From: Seriola aureovittata
Lineage: Eukaryota > Chordata > Actinopteri > Carangiformes > Carangidae
Length of the DNA: 64,000 bases
NCBI RefSeq assembly: GCF_021018895.1
Contig: NC_079373.1
Span: 23,883,376-23,947,375 of the forward strand
Direction: 5' to 3'
Part shown: one piece after another, positions 50,251 through 62,962 of the stretch
Position numbering within the stretch: the first letter of the stretch is position 1
Layout: every line of letters starts with the position of its first letter
The notes under the pieces: model-generated
What the model saw: the letters and a program-made list of their open reading frames with translations, nothing else
The model's database searches: none
What the model was told of the DNA's origin: nothing
Position numbers and translations under genes: made by a program

Positions 50251-53105
50251 TGTCGTTTATCACACAAAATTATGAAGACATACCAGAAGTAAGGGAAAAC
50301 TTTAAAACCACTGACGTAGTGTAAATATCGGCTTCCACGACAGTGATAGCGTCACATAACATTTGTTCCCCCAAGGCTTATGAAGAATTCATATTTTCTG
50401 TCCCCTATCGGGCCCAAGCTGTGAGCTCAGGAAGAACGAGTGTGTCATGACTTCAGTAAAGTGTATGTAAGATATATGAATAAGCAAATAAGGTGTGCAA
50501 TTATAGATGACTTTGTCTTGGCTTGCTGTTCCAGGCTGTGCTTCACTTATTTATTTTTTTCTTACTCATTTTTACATGAATATTTGAGAGGCGTTGAACG
50601 TCTGTGTGCTTGTGCGTAAGGGCTTGTGTCTCATTTTTGCATGCTTGTATTTCTCATTATAGGACGGCAAGTGGAAAGCTAGTTTATTCATTAGCTGGAT
50701 TAGCTTTCTGCTCCAACTGTATCTGCTTGAGTTTGTCATTGTATAAAAAGATATATGATAAATATTAAAAAAGAAGTTGATCACAAAAACCCCCATATAT
50801 TACAGGTTTGGAATAAGTAGACAAAAGCATAAATCATGTGTTTTTTATAATGTTTTATTGACTGGTATATAGTTAATTGGTGTGGGTTTGGTATTTATCT
50901 AACACAGGAAGGTTCAGAATACAGACGTCTCCTGCCTTTTGATTTGCTGACTGTCTGCTTTGAATTCACAGTAAATTTGAATCGGTCTGAACTTACACAC
51001 TGTACGTGTATTTGTAGAGAAATTATAGCAAATAAGAGGAACATCAGGAACAGGCAGATTCATAATTGTAGAAAATAGAATAATCTGTTCAAGGTCAGCA
51101 TGAATTGTGGCACCAAAATGATTTTGTTTCTCAACATTCTTCGGGTCAAGACGAATCTTCCTTTGCAGACGAAAGTTTTTCACCAGCCATGAAACAAAAT
51201 TTCACATCAGTCTTTCTCCGTTTATAAGATATTTGATTATAAGTAATGAGTTTGAACTGGTTGCCAGATCCTTGAAGGCAAGGACTCCAGTGAATGTGCA
51301 CACTGCGCAGGACTGTTGAATGAATTATGTATTTGCAAAAACCTTTAACTGACACATATTTTCATGTGGATATTGGCACATTTTGCATCAGTGGTCATTA
51401 ATGGGTTCATCCGTTTGCAAGGATGTAGGTGAAAAAAACAAACAAAAACACGCAGCATCTTCTCAGTACAATAACAAACCTTGAAAGTTGTGCAGCTTTG
51501 TAGGAGGTTTGTGCTGTGTTAGGGTTTCTGTTTTATAGATTCAAGGCACAAATTTACACATAAGCACCTTAACTGACCCCAGGCAGCAACGTAATTACCC
51601 ACCCGATGGAGATGTGTATGTATTTTGTGGCTAAGTGTAATAAATGTGTATCAACTGTTAATGTGGCCATAGTGTTTTTGTGGGGATGGAAATGACTAAA
51701 GGGTTCGGCCATCCTCCAGGAGTCTGACTCTCTTCTGATACATTGCACAGTCACTGTTGTTTCGGAAAACTGTTTAATATGTTATTCCCAGTTTTAGATT
51801 CATCACTCAACCCACACATTAAAAAGGACATTAAATCAACTGTGACAGTAGGAAGAATCTGTGGAGTCTCAGTTACTCTGGATGATGGAGTTTCACATGT
51901 TGGTTTAGCACTGTAGTGTTTCTCCATCAAAATCTCATCTTGGCTTCAGTTAGAGGTGTTAATTTATTTGCACATATGAACACAATAAGACAGAAACAAG
52001 GGGAAAAAATAATTACAGTTTGACGAGGTGAGAAAAAAAACGAATAAACACACGAGGCTCATGAAAAGTCTGGAAGCTGAAACGAAGGAGGCAGACATCA
52101 GTCCAACATGCACAGTATGTACAGTATGTGTGTGGGAGAGAACCGAGTTCCTCACTCTCTCTCCCTCTCTCTCATTTTCTTTCTTCTTTCACAGCTTCGG
52201 GGAAGTGTGAGATGGTGCTGGAGGTGTGATGCGTTATTCTTAGCTTCCCTTGTCAGCGTTCCTGTCGCACTTTTTCTTTTGGCAAGGGCTCTGAAACGGA
52301 GATATCGCCCGCCCGCCTGTCACTTCGCCCGTATATGTGATTTCTAGTGAGAGGTCATGAAATTGAGGAGGCGGGTAAGGTGTAAGTGCTGCCTCTTCAG
52401 TGTGTGTATGTGTGTGTGTGTGTGTGTTACTGTGGTCAGCTGTATACCATAAATCTGAGATTGTTTGGGTCTGTCATGGGATGTGCAAAACTGAGAGATG
52501 TGAATGTACTGACTTTATCATCATTGGAAATAATTGTATGTGTCCTGCTCAAGAGGCTCTTGCCACTGTGGGATAGTTCTTGCAGCACAGTCCCACAACT
52601 CAGTCTGTAATCAGATACATAGACTTGATGATTTGATGGACAAAAACCCCTCTGGGCATTTAGAGAATAGGTTTAAATTTGTTTTTTAAGTTTTAGAACA
52701 ATTGTTTCTCTCCAGTTCCGCTCCAGACATGTTTTAAACTATGTAAGTAGTGAATGCTGTCATTCATGTTTTGTTTAACATGGTTTTCCCAAATAAAAGA
52801 GGTGAAAAAAAAAGGAAAACTGGGGCTGGAAGCACATCTAAACTTACTTCCCAAATGAGAAATTCTGCATCAGGCGTTGTGCCCCGCCCACCACCGCTGC
52901 TTCCGCTAAGTGGACAGATGAAAGAGCAGAGAGTTTCAAGATGGTTAGAGGAGGAAACATCAGAGAGACAGTTAGCGTTATGTTGTTTGTTAGCTTGTAA
53001 ATAGCAGTGGCTGACACAGTGTTAGTGGTTGTGCTAATGCTAACTTTCACTCTCTGTACTGACAAGGAATTCAGGTTTATTTAGCCCCGCCCCCCCATCC
53101 CTGCA
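50251..53105. other. Long unassigned stretch
   Basis: Only a (TG)n tract at 52401-52428 stands out. No supported gene. Confidence 0.5.
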
Positions 53106-53109
53106 AGTT

Positions 53110-53290
53110 GACAGGATTGGTTCCCGAGGTTATATGACGTATGAAACCCTGGCTGTCTGAATCAGTTTTTATGAGACTGGTTTACTTCAGTTGCAAGGTG
53201 GAAATGCTCAGTCGTTGATAGGATATGTTTCTATATGGATGTTAACAAGGTTAAACACTTGATTTTCATTGGAGCGTTCCAGTGTATTCC
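53110..53290 (-). repeat. Inverted diverged copy of the 3' part of the 37-kb duplication unit
   Basis: CAAGGTGGAAATGCTCAGTC, GTTAACAAGGTTAAACACTT and TTTTATGAGACTGG are reverse complements, with a few changes, of wording at 37240-37400 and 37928-38088. The copy lacks about 30 bp of the middle. It shows that part of the duplicated unit is itself a dispersed repeat. Confidence 0.75.
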
Positions 53291-55390
53291 AATGTGAAGC
53301 TAGTTGAATAAAGTTATATCCTGTGATGTATCCTAGACTTCTACAAATCTGCGGTTTTACTGAGCGTCCTATGAGCACGAGGGAAGGAGTTGGTGTTTAA
53401 ATCTCCCTCTATCTATCCTTGACATGTATAGAGTGGGTTATAAAGGTACTGGACGTATACATAGGAAACTAGGGATACATAGGTAAAGCTTTTCAACGCA
53501 GTAAAGGAAAAAACTGTGCAGATCTTTCCCTTAGATTTACAGGAAAGCCTCCTGTCTATGCCAGTCGCACGCGAAGGCTAAAGACAAACACTTCATCCTG
53601 TCAGAACACTATCAAGTCGGAGACACACCACATCAAAAGTGCTCTGCTGCCAGCTCGGCTTCCTGATGCTGGTAAACAGGACCAGTCTGGGCCAGCAGCT
53701 GCATCATGTGCGTATACCCACACCTGGCTGCCATGTTTACCTGGCACTCATCATGTAGACTGCTGCGACACAGTGCTAGTATGCCTCAACCGTTACGGCC
53801 ACAAACAGATTCAGAATGACATGGTTCAATGCAATCACTCTTCTCATGACACACGATTTTTCCTCTAGATTCGCCTGGCTGCACGTCGGCACCCATGACT
53901 GTTTACCAAACTGTTTGTGTGTGTTTGGGTATATTTTAATAAAACTTAATAAAAGAGAGAGAAAAGAGAGATCGATAGAGACAAACAGTACATGTCACTT
54001 AGCCTGCTTGCTTTTTGTAAAATACATTTCTAGCCAAGACAAGTAACAGTAATGTTACATAACTTGCTAACACACATCATATTTACAAAAATCACCTAGA
54101 AGGTTTTTGTCCGATTTAGACTGGGGTAGTTGTGCACTTCACCCTCTTATGGCCCAAATTAGTATTAAAAAAATGTATTTTTTAATTTTTTTTGTAGGAA
54201 AAAGAAAAAAACTATTTGTTTAAACAACCCGAGAGATGCATGTGAATGTATTTTTCTGGGAAGAAATTTTTTTTTCACTTGCCTCTCGGGGATTGTTTTC
54301 ACAGATGAAAGAAAACTAAGGAAAAATTAAGTTTTTTTTTGTCCCTTTTTTTCCCAGAAAAAGAATTCACTTGCCTCTTGGGGTGGTTTATACAGATGAA
54401 AAAAAAAAAGCATTTTCCTTTCAGGGCTTCTGTGAGTATTTGATGAATGTGTAAAGAATTAAATCCTTATCTTAAAAGGGAATTTCCAGAGGAGACGATA
54501 ACAACACATATAAAAAGGCCACTCTGGCTGTATTAGTTTTTTTTTTAAATCTGAGTAAAGCATGAGTGAGGCTAGTGACAGAGAACAATAAGGAGGGAGG
54601 GGAACAGTACAGAATGCATGGGTGGAAGAAGAAAAGCCTTGGATCAAAAGGAGAAAAGGAAGTGGAAGACAAGAGAAACGGGAGGAGATACCCTTCAGAA
54701 AGCATCAAAATGCACAAGTGATGTAGGGGGGAGAGAGACATGAGAGGGGGAACAGTTTGGTGGTGGTGGTGGGAGGGGGGTGGTGGGGTATCTGATTCAT
54801 CCACTCCCATAGGCTATTTATTTTGGTCGGATGGAACAACAAAATCCATGAGGGAGGTTTGGATGGCTCTGCAGGATGACGTAAAAAAGGATGTCTGTGC
54901 TTGGGAGGGTGATGGAGGGGGAGTCACTATTACAAGTAGGGCATCTCCCTGAAATAAGGGGAACTAAAATATGCAATACTACGTGGAAGAAAACTCCAGG
55001 AATTACCCACAGCCCACACAACCTAACATAATCTCAGATCTGCTCATTCTACTGGAAGCGCTGTGAATGTACATTACGCTTAAAGCATTTACTGTAACTG
55101 ATCTTTGGAAAGCATCACATTTACATCAATAATTTATTGATGAAACCCGCAAAGATTCATTAAAAAAAACAGACTTAAATAAAAACTTGTCATTCATTTC
55201 CGTACAAATATGAGGCCATCTGTTTACATACTAGTTATTTTCACACGAACACAGACATGTTTCCATATTTACTGGCCTCATTCCCTATGGACAAACTCCC
55301 CACCCCCGCAATGTTCCCGAGTGATCTAAATGAGTCTTTATACTGTACTTCCTGTTCATGTGGGACAGGCTGAACTCAGGGACACAGTTT
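53291..55390. other. Unassigned sequence
   Basis: T/A-rich runs at 54170-54420 and a (GGT)n/G-rich patch at 54760-54790. No supported gene. Confidence 0.5.
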
Positions 55391-55432
55391 AAACACACAC
55401 ACACACACACACATACACACACACACACACAC
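55391..55432 (+). repeat. (CA)n microsatellite
   Basis: AC dinucleotides with one ATAC interruption. Confidence 0.95.
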
Positions 55433-55774
55433 GTCCTTGATAGTGTTTATTAATAGTTTCTTTGTGCAGAACTTTAAAAGGTGTAAGATCGTGCTCCTTG
55501 CTCCACCTCCATAGGGGGCAGAATTTCACCTCTTCTTCCCTGTCCAGTTAATGTTGTTGTTGTTTTCCCCATGTTCCTTATAATTTATCATTTATATGTG
55601 CATTTATTTTTAGTTAAAATTGTTGATAGCACTGAAACAAATTATGAGTACTTGTAACACAAACAGTATGTTTTTATTTACCTATGAAAATATGAAGGCA
55701 AGGGGATACTGCATGACATGGCATGGCATCAGGCCATAGCAGCATGAGGAAGGGATGATGACATCATCACAAAG

Positions 55775-55960
55775 GCAGAATCAGAAAATCATGTTTATTG
55801 CCAGGTAGGTTTTTATTTACAAGATATTTGGCTTGGTGTTTGGTGCAGTATCCAATAAACATATTAACAGGAAATAACAATAAAAAGGTAAAATACTGCA
55901 ACAGTCAAAAAGACAAATATACATAGATACACATATTCAAAAACATAAAACAATACGGTG
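55775..55960 (+). repeat. Dispersed fish repeat fragment
   Basis: TCATGTTTATTGCCAGGTAG, CTTGGTGTTTGGTGCAGTA and ATATTAACAGGAAATAACAA match the wording of a common teleost repeat built around 'TTTATTGCCAAGTA'. Confidence 0.55.
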
Positions 55961-56019
55961 TGTCATTTGCACAAATTATAATTTTCATTACAGACCAACA
56001 TCATTTGTTACTCACCAGT

Positions 56020-56400
56020 CTAAAAGAAAAGTTGCGAGTTCGGCATCAAACCACATCTCTTTAGCCGGAGCTGTCTCCAGCGGTGGGAAGCCACACCAGC
56101 ATTCACCCGTGTTTTGCTTCATTGCCGTTGAACGTGGTTTCTTGTCGGAGCGGTCCTTCAGGGTGGAGATAAAGATCCCTTTCTAGGTGTTTCAGACATC
56201 TCTGCGTTTCTGTGATGCTCGACGGGAGATTTTGTTTTTTACTGTCGGGAGTTGGAGCGTAACTCTGCAGAAAGCTCTTCTTCTTCGTGGGACTGAGGGC
56301 AGACTAGACGCTACACTGACTCACACAGCATCTAGTGTCATAAAGTGGTATTACAACAGGGTGCAGGACACAGCGAGTTGGTTAGCATGCTCATTCCAGG
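56020..56400 (+). mobile_element. MITE family M1, partial copy
   Basis: TCTAAAAGAAAAGTTGCGAG, TTCGGCATCAAACC and CTGTCTCCAGCGGTGGGAAG correspond to the interior of the 18640 copy in the same orientation. CTAGACGCTACACTGACTCAC follows in place. Neither terminus is recognisable. Confidence 0.65.
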
Positions 56401-57694
56401 TATAAAAACATATTTTAATTATCTTTGATTTGATTGTCTAGATTGTGCACAATGCAACTCGACTTCAACAGTTTCAGGTGTGTTACGCTAGTAGCAACTA
56501 GTAGCAGAGATGAGTAGCTACAGCTCACATCTTTTTAACTTTAAATTTTGGGGGCTGAAAACCCACCCAACGCTAACTTAGGTGACTTCACTCGAGGCAG
56601 TTTATTAGGTTTCACAAAAGGCTATACAACTTTCATCACTTATGCAGTTGTACTCCATGACCTTTAAAACCTCTGATATGTAGAATCAATGGAGTTCCCC
56701 TTTAACAAACTAATAACTAATTTTGACAGCGCAGGAGACACAGTTCCTTATATTTAAGAATACGTGACAAGAATTCCTCCTTTGAAATCTGTCAAAGACC
56801 ACTGGTAAATAGGATTTGTTGGTGTGTTAGTTTTACGTGGCTCCGTGGGCCTGACCTAACCCAAACATGTCAAACTCCTTGGCTGCCGTAACGGCCCTGC
56901 ACCAAACTCTGTCACCTACACCCAACTGAATCCAGCAGCCTGAGCCAGTTTGGCCAATATTTACCCATGAGGTAACAAATGGTGTTAGTGTGTCTGAAGG
57001 ACTGGATTTTGAAGAGGGCGCAGTGGGAGGCTTACAAAACGTTTTTTTGTGGGCGCTCACTGACAAGAAATAGGAAGGATTCTCAGACTGGGTTATGCAA
57101 GACATTAGTCATCATGGCATGATTCATCTCTTGGTTGACTTTCCGTCTCTTGTCTCTCTCTTTTATTCTCTCGCTCCTCTCCCCACTCTTAAGCTCCTTT
57201 TCCTGTCTCTTATATCTCTTTTCAGTGAGGGCACAGGAGGTCACACAGAATGAGACACTGGCCTGTTTTACCTTTTACTGTAGGTGGGAGAAAAAAAAAT
57301 TGTTCCAGGTCCAGCAAGATGCACAAGGAGTTAACCAGTCACTTTGAAGTTGTATCCAATTAGCCTGTCATAGGTCCAGGTAATAGACATTTAAACTGTA
57401 TGACTACATGTAATTTGATAATGGTAAACTAAAAAAAAAAAAAAGTTAATATTTTTTCCTGTTACATAACATTCAATTCTCTAACACTATGGTCTTGCCA
57501 GCGCACCTCTGAATAACCACCCACATGTCTAATTTTGTTATTGATTCAAAACGGTGTCACTCTCATGAATGGCTGTTTTCCACAGTTGGAGAAACGCAGC
57601 CAATCAGAGCCTTTGTAGGCGGGTAGGTGTGCCAAAAAAAAAACAAAACAACAACAAAAAAAACCCCCAAAAAACATGCAGAGCAGCAGGTCTG
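56401..57694. other. Unassigned sequence
   Basis: A pyrimidine-rich patch at 57140-57230. No supported gene. Confidence 0.5.
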
Positions 57695-57860
57695 CTTTCG
57701 AAAACGCTGTGGTGATGTGAGAGGTTGGAGCTGATGGAAAGGTAATTCAGATAACCACTCTTTACAAATGTAGTGAGCAGAAAAGCATCTCAGAATGAAC
57801 AACATGTCGAACCTTGAGGTGGATTAGCTACAACAGCAGGGGACCACGTCTGAAAATGAC
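57695..57860 (+). pseudogene. Second Tc1-like transposase relic
   Basis: CAGATAACCACTCTTTACAA, GAGCAGAAAAGCATCTCAGA, CCTTGAGGTGGATTAGC and TACAACAGCAGGGGACCACG align with the N-terminal-to-middle part of the relic at 38398, same orientation. It ends before the catalytic region and contains stops. Confidence 0.75.
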
Positions 57861-58084
57861 GCGATGCAGTCGTGTCAACATGAAGCAGAATCTCAAAGGA
57901 ACGTTTTCAACATGTAGTTAGAGCAGAAGTCTCACCCGTATAAACCCCTACAATCACTCAATCCCTTTTGTTCATTTTTTGTCTTGTTTTTCCACTTCAG
58001 TTCATATGTGATCATGCCTCTAAAAAAGATGTATCCAGATTATTGCGTTATTGTCAGCCAGAATAAAGATGAATGAGTTATTGG
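57861..58084. other. Short unassigned stretch
   Basis: Nothing recognised. Confidence 0.5.
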
Positions 58085-58666
58085 AGATTGATAGGTGGAT
58101 CACGGCGGCGTCAGCAGTAAAGCAGGTGTTGTACCCGACCGTTGTGGTGATGAGAGGGAAGGCAAAGCTCTCGATTTACCTGTTGACCTAGATCCTGAAC
58201 CTCACCTTTGGTCATTAGTTTTGGGTAGTGACTGACAAAATGAGATCGCAGATACAAGTGGCTGAAATGACTTTCCTCCATAGGGAGGCTGTGTTCAGCC
58301 TTAAAGATGTGGCGAGCAGCACTAATACCCAGAGGACATTCGAAGTAGAGCCACTGCTCCTTCACGTCGAAAGGAACCGCTTGGGGAGGTTTGGCATCTG
58401 ATTAGGATGCCTCCTGGGCACTTCCCAGTGGAGGTGTTCTGGGCTTGTCCAACTGGTAGGAGGCCCCAGGGTGGGCCCAGAACACGCTGGAGGGATTATA
58501 TATATATATATCTCATCTGGCCTGGTAATGCTTCAGGATGCTGCAGGAGGAGCTGGAAAGTGTCACTGGGCAGAGGGATGGTTGGACTACTTCGCTTTAC
58601 CTGCTGCCACCGCAATCTGACATCTGATTAAGAGGATGAAAATGGATGGATGGATGGATGGATGAA
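58085..58666 (+). mobile_element. 5'-truncated non-LTR retrotransposon (reverse transcriptase C-terminal part and tail)
   Basis: The frame shows the conserved C-terminal wording of a fish LINE polyprotein: an LSIYLLT-like segment (about 58170), WVVTDKMRSQIQVAEMTFLH (about 58225), VEPLLLHVERN (about 58345), then in a shifted frame GRRPQGGPRTRWRDYI (58440-58500). At least one frameshift, stops and an inserted (TA)n at 58497-58512 disrupt it. It ends with the 3' tail (GGAT)n at 58642-58666. The clade (RTE/Rex3-like or other) cannot be settled here. The element is dead on arrival, typical of 5' truncation. Confidence 0.85.
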
Positions 58667-59311
58667 GATCACCAAGTGTTTTGAATCAATGTCCCATTTT
58701 GATGTTTAGCATTTCAATTAAGTGTATTGTTCCTTAAAAATGTGCTATAATTTTCTACATTTAATATTTTTCAAGCCGTGAACATTACAATCATTTTGAA
58801 ATATAATCACGCCAGATGTGTCGACAAAAGGTTTCCATGGTGCCATCATAATGCTTTCCTTCTTTTATGCTTCAGTCTCTTTTCAGCCTTAATAACTTTT
58901 AAAGGCAGAAAACTGCAGAGCAGTTGCTTCCTCGCTGTTTGTACACTCTTCCCTCGCCCTCATTGACTCTTCACACCTCCCACACTTGTGGTCATACTGT
59001 ACTCCACCTCATGTGGACGCACATGACCTTTAGCTTTGTTGCCTTTCATCTGAATATGAGGTGATGTTTCGTGCCTTCATGTAAATTTTAATGCCACAGT
59101 GTTTAAGGTAAATCCTTTTTCTGCCAGGGAAACACAACAATTCAGATCCATATGAATCTCTACTGCACTATAGATGTGGACAGAACACATAGATGTACAT
59201 TCATCCTATGGCTCTTTGTTTCAGTTAAAGAGATGCAGTTGAAGCTTTTTTCTTTTTTTTTTTAATGAAGCGCAATGCGCCACGATTACAATGACTGTGT
59301 CTGTACTGTAC
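58667..59311. other. Unassigned sequence
   Basis: Nothing recognised. Confidence 0.5.
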
Positions 59312-59330
59312 TCCCCCCCCCCCCCCCCCC
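59312..59330 (+). repeat. Poly-C run
   Basis: Eighteen or more consecutive Cs. Confidence 0.95.
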
Positions 59331-59469
59331 ATGCAACTCCCTAACCATTGTGACATCACCAAAATACCGCCGCCATCATCAAACTACATAAATCATGTCC
59401 TGACAGTGATGCTAAGGTGACTGGTCCTGCAGGAAGAGAATAGGATCAGTGCAGCCGGCTCCATTTCTC

Positions 59470-59845
59470 ACTCGCCGCTTTTTTCTTTCTCTATTTTTCT
59501 TCCTTCACCTGACCTCACCTCCTCTCACCCCTCCTCTCTCCCCCTCTCTTCATCCCTTCTCCCTCGCTTATGTAACAGGGTGATCACGGCTGTCCACTGG
59601 GCCGGTGGACGATGTGAATGAAGAGGAAATTATGAATGAATATGCAGCCATTCTTAATCTTGTGTCTCTCTCTCTCTCTTGATGCCTTCACATCCTCTGT
59701 CTCTGTCTCGTTCTGTGTCTCCCTGTAACATTTTCAGCATTTCTGTCTTGTGCTTCCTCCCCTGGCATTTCCTTTTTCCTTTCCTCTCATCCTTCCTTTT
59801 TTTCCTTCATTTCTCTCTCCGTCCTCTTTCTCTCACCCATCAGCT
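59470..59845 (+). repeat. Polypyrimidine (CT-rich) tracts
   Basis: Two C/T-rich tracts (59470-59570 and 59660-59845) surround a short mixed-composition segment. They explain the S/L/F-rich frames seen here. Confidence 0.7.
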
Positions 59846-61421
59846 CAGCATTAAAGCAGCATGGGGGCTGTTGCTGTGCAGATTAAGCGTTGTAATCCTG
59901 AAGCGCAGGGATGCAGTGCGCATGCATGCGAGTGTTCGTGTGTGAGCACATGCACAATTGTCTGCAGAGGACCGGATGTTTCTGTTTGCCTTACATCATG
60001 GCAACAGCAGCGGTTTATGACCGCCGCTCCATCCCACACCGCCTTTCCATCATCATCAGTGCTGCCATCATAATCATCATTGCTCCATCTTTTGAGTTTT
60101 TGGGGGAGGGGGCACAGCTGAGCCACAGATGAGGTCATGGGACGGTTTCATCGCTCATTCAGGAAAACAGCAGCTGAATGAAAGAGGGAGGGAGGGGGAG
60201 AGGCGATAAGAGAGCGGGAGGGGGAAAAGCATGCCGTCATCAGAGGACATATACCCACGTGCTCATTCAGAAAAACTGGCTTCAACGGGGGAAAGAAGAA
60301 ATAAAAGAGAGGAGAAGGGAAGGATATAAAGATGGGTTTATAGCAGCAGCTAGCTTTCCATCTATATAATAGCATAGTTTCATGAATGCAGTGGCAATGT
60401 AGGGAGGGTAAAAGAAAAGCACACAGAGAAGAACAATGAAGGATTTTCATCTAAAACCAGAGGGAGAATAGAAGATAAAAGGAGATGATACAAAAGAGGA
60501 AGCAAAGGATTATGCACACGAAATTCAACTGCTATGCAGAATGAATTTTCTACTGAAACCTGCGACAGTAACATCCAGAATCTTCATCAGCATCATGTAT
60601 AGATGCGCAGAAGATGATGAAGAGATTGCAGGACACAGCCAACATACTGAACAACTCTACACTGAATTCAGATATTACACCTTCGTTGATGCAACTAAAG
60701 AGGGAGACAAAAACTTGTAGTTCACCCAGACTCAACTACATGTGCTGTGATGAAAGGGACAGGGTGTGATGACAGTTTTTCTTCTCGCAAACTGCTTTTG
60801 TTATGAAAAAACACCGCTGAGCATGAGAAGTGACAGGAAACGGTATTGAAGATGACTTGAAGGGCAACATTGTGCCGTTCCAGCTGCAGACCTCAAAGAC
60901 TCAACAAGAGTAAAAAAGGAAAAGATTCCAAAAAGGCACAGCACTGCTAATTTATTCAGTTGAATGTGTTTATTTCTCTGGCCACGTGTCTTGGAATCTC
61001 TTTTTATAAAGAAATCATTGGTTTCTGTCCAAGAGGCAAGAAAAAAAAAAACTTCATTCATAAACATATTGATATTTGTAATAACGACAAAAGAATCCTA
61101 GCTCCAAACAACCTGGTTCAATAGTATGTTGTACAGTTAACTCCATGTCTGAATAAAGGTTGTACTATATAAAAAATAAAAAACTAAACAAAACCATGAA
61201 ATGCTGCTGTGCTGCCTTGACAAACATAATTTCTCACAAGCCCAAAGTGTAGAGAAGAATTTATGACACCTTAGAGATTACGTCTAAAATACTGGTGCAT
61301 ATCGTAGAAAGACAATAGCTGCGATGTACTGCATTGCACACACTGCTGCGCTATAATATGAGGCTCCGTAGATACTCATTAGCAAACCCCAGAAGCACAT
61401 TTTACTTTTCGGAAAGAATGC
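59846..61421. other. Unassigned sequence
   Basis: Purine-rich 60178-60345; otherwise nothing recognised. Confidence 0.5.
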
Positions 61422-61782
61422 TTAACGGAGCTATTTGCGGGTTTTGCTATTGATACACAGCCAACCAGTGTTGTCAAGAGATTCAGTCTTTGTTGCACTT
61501 AACAAGGTTAAAACATCCTCTAAGCAGCGCTGCTTCTTCAGGGCAGACTGGATTCAGTGACAGTGACTCGATATCGGAAAGTGACGAGACAGTCACAGTG
61601 GGCGCGGGCTAGCTGGTTAGAGTGCTAACTTAAGTAGAAGAAAAGAAGTTATAGAAACAGAAGCAAAACAAAAGGGTTGCTTTCCACCTCTGGAGACAGC
61701 TCTTGGCGAGTAAAGGAATGAAGTTTGATGCGGAACTCTCAACATTTCTTCTAGACGGGTAAGTACAAATAACTCCTATAAA
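61422..61782 (-). mobile_element. MITE family M1, inverted copy
   Basis: Left end TTAACGGAGCTATTTGCGGG then TTTTGCTAT (61422-61450) and right end GTACAAATAACTCCTATAAA (61763-61782) match the M1 termini. The interior (GGTTGCTTTCCACC, CTGGAGACAGCTCTTGGCGA, TTCTTCTAGACGGG) is in reverse orientation relative to 18640. A full-length but diverged copy. Confidence 0.72.
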
Positions 61783-62202
61783 AGTTCCTTTGATGGGACA
61801 GAAGCAGTGGCTAGCTCTGCAGGCTAGCACCAAGGTCTAGAGCAGCAGTCTACAGAGAAATGCTTTTGGAACATATTTTGGGACTGTACCGTAGTTGGAC
61901 ACCAGGATAAATTTCCAGAAAGACCGACTACCACAGCGCATTTATTTATTTTTTGTCTTAAAAGACCTGAGCCAATATTAATTAATATATTAACGATGTG
62001 GAAAATGGATCATGAAATGATTTTTAATTTGACATAATTAACGGATTGATTCTGCTTGTTGATGCTGATGTGCAGGAACTGAAGTTTACTCTAACCTGCT
62101 TGATTCATTAAGCACAGAGTGCGCTAACGTTTGTTAAATGCTTAAAACATCAATGTAAACTGGGTCAGTCAAACTCAATGAGGCCGGAGGCCAATTGTTT
62201 AC
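61783..62202. other. Unassigned sequence
   Basis: Nothing recognised. Confidence 0.5.

Positions 62203-62251
<49 letters not shown>
62203..62251 (+). repeat. (CA)n microsatellite
   Basis: About 24 uninterrupted CA dinucleotides. Confidence 0.97.
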
Positions 62252-62253
<2 letters not shown>

Positions 62254-62927
62254 TCATCTGTTACAGTTCCATTGTACAACTGTAGGTCAGAGCAGGAGTC
62301 AGTCGTCCATGTGTGTGTCAGTACTGGGGTTAAATTGATTTTTCCCCCATGGTCTATGTGTTGGTTTTGTGTCAGTGTTGAGTTGTGTGTTTGAGAGGGT
62401 CGTGGGGAGGAGATTTGTGCTTATATAAAAAAAATATCACAAATTCTCAAAACAGTGAGCGTTAACAGGAAGCAGAGCGACCTGATTTCCTCTAGATGGA
62501 GGTAAAATGTCAAGAGCACTATCTGTTTTCTGTGTGTGTTTGTGATGGTTCACCTTTGTCTGCCGGCTTCCTGTCTTTCCATCAGCACTGAGAATACCAC
62601 TACATATAATGCTGTGGCTGAGTGTTTGTGAAACGTGTGTGTTTGTGTGGGTGGGTGAGAGTGAAGAAGAATTAAGTGCGGACTTATGGAAAGCTAGCGA
62701 CAACAGAGGACACCACATATGCACGCACATCCTCAATGCCAGTAGTCACACACAAACATATAAGTGCAAACACACACACGCGCCCACAGGGCCGCTGTCA
62801 TCTGATGTTCTGATGTGGAAAATAAGAACACTGTTCTACTATACATGCCTTCATTCCATGCATATATTTACACGTGACACTCACTTCAACACATATACTC
62901 TTAGATATGGGCTTGTTTCCTCATACA

Positions 62928-62962
<35 letters not shown>

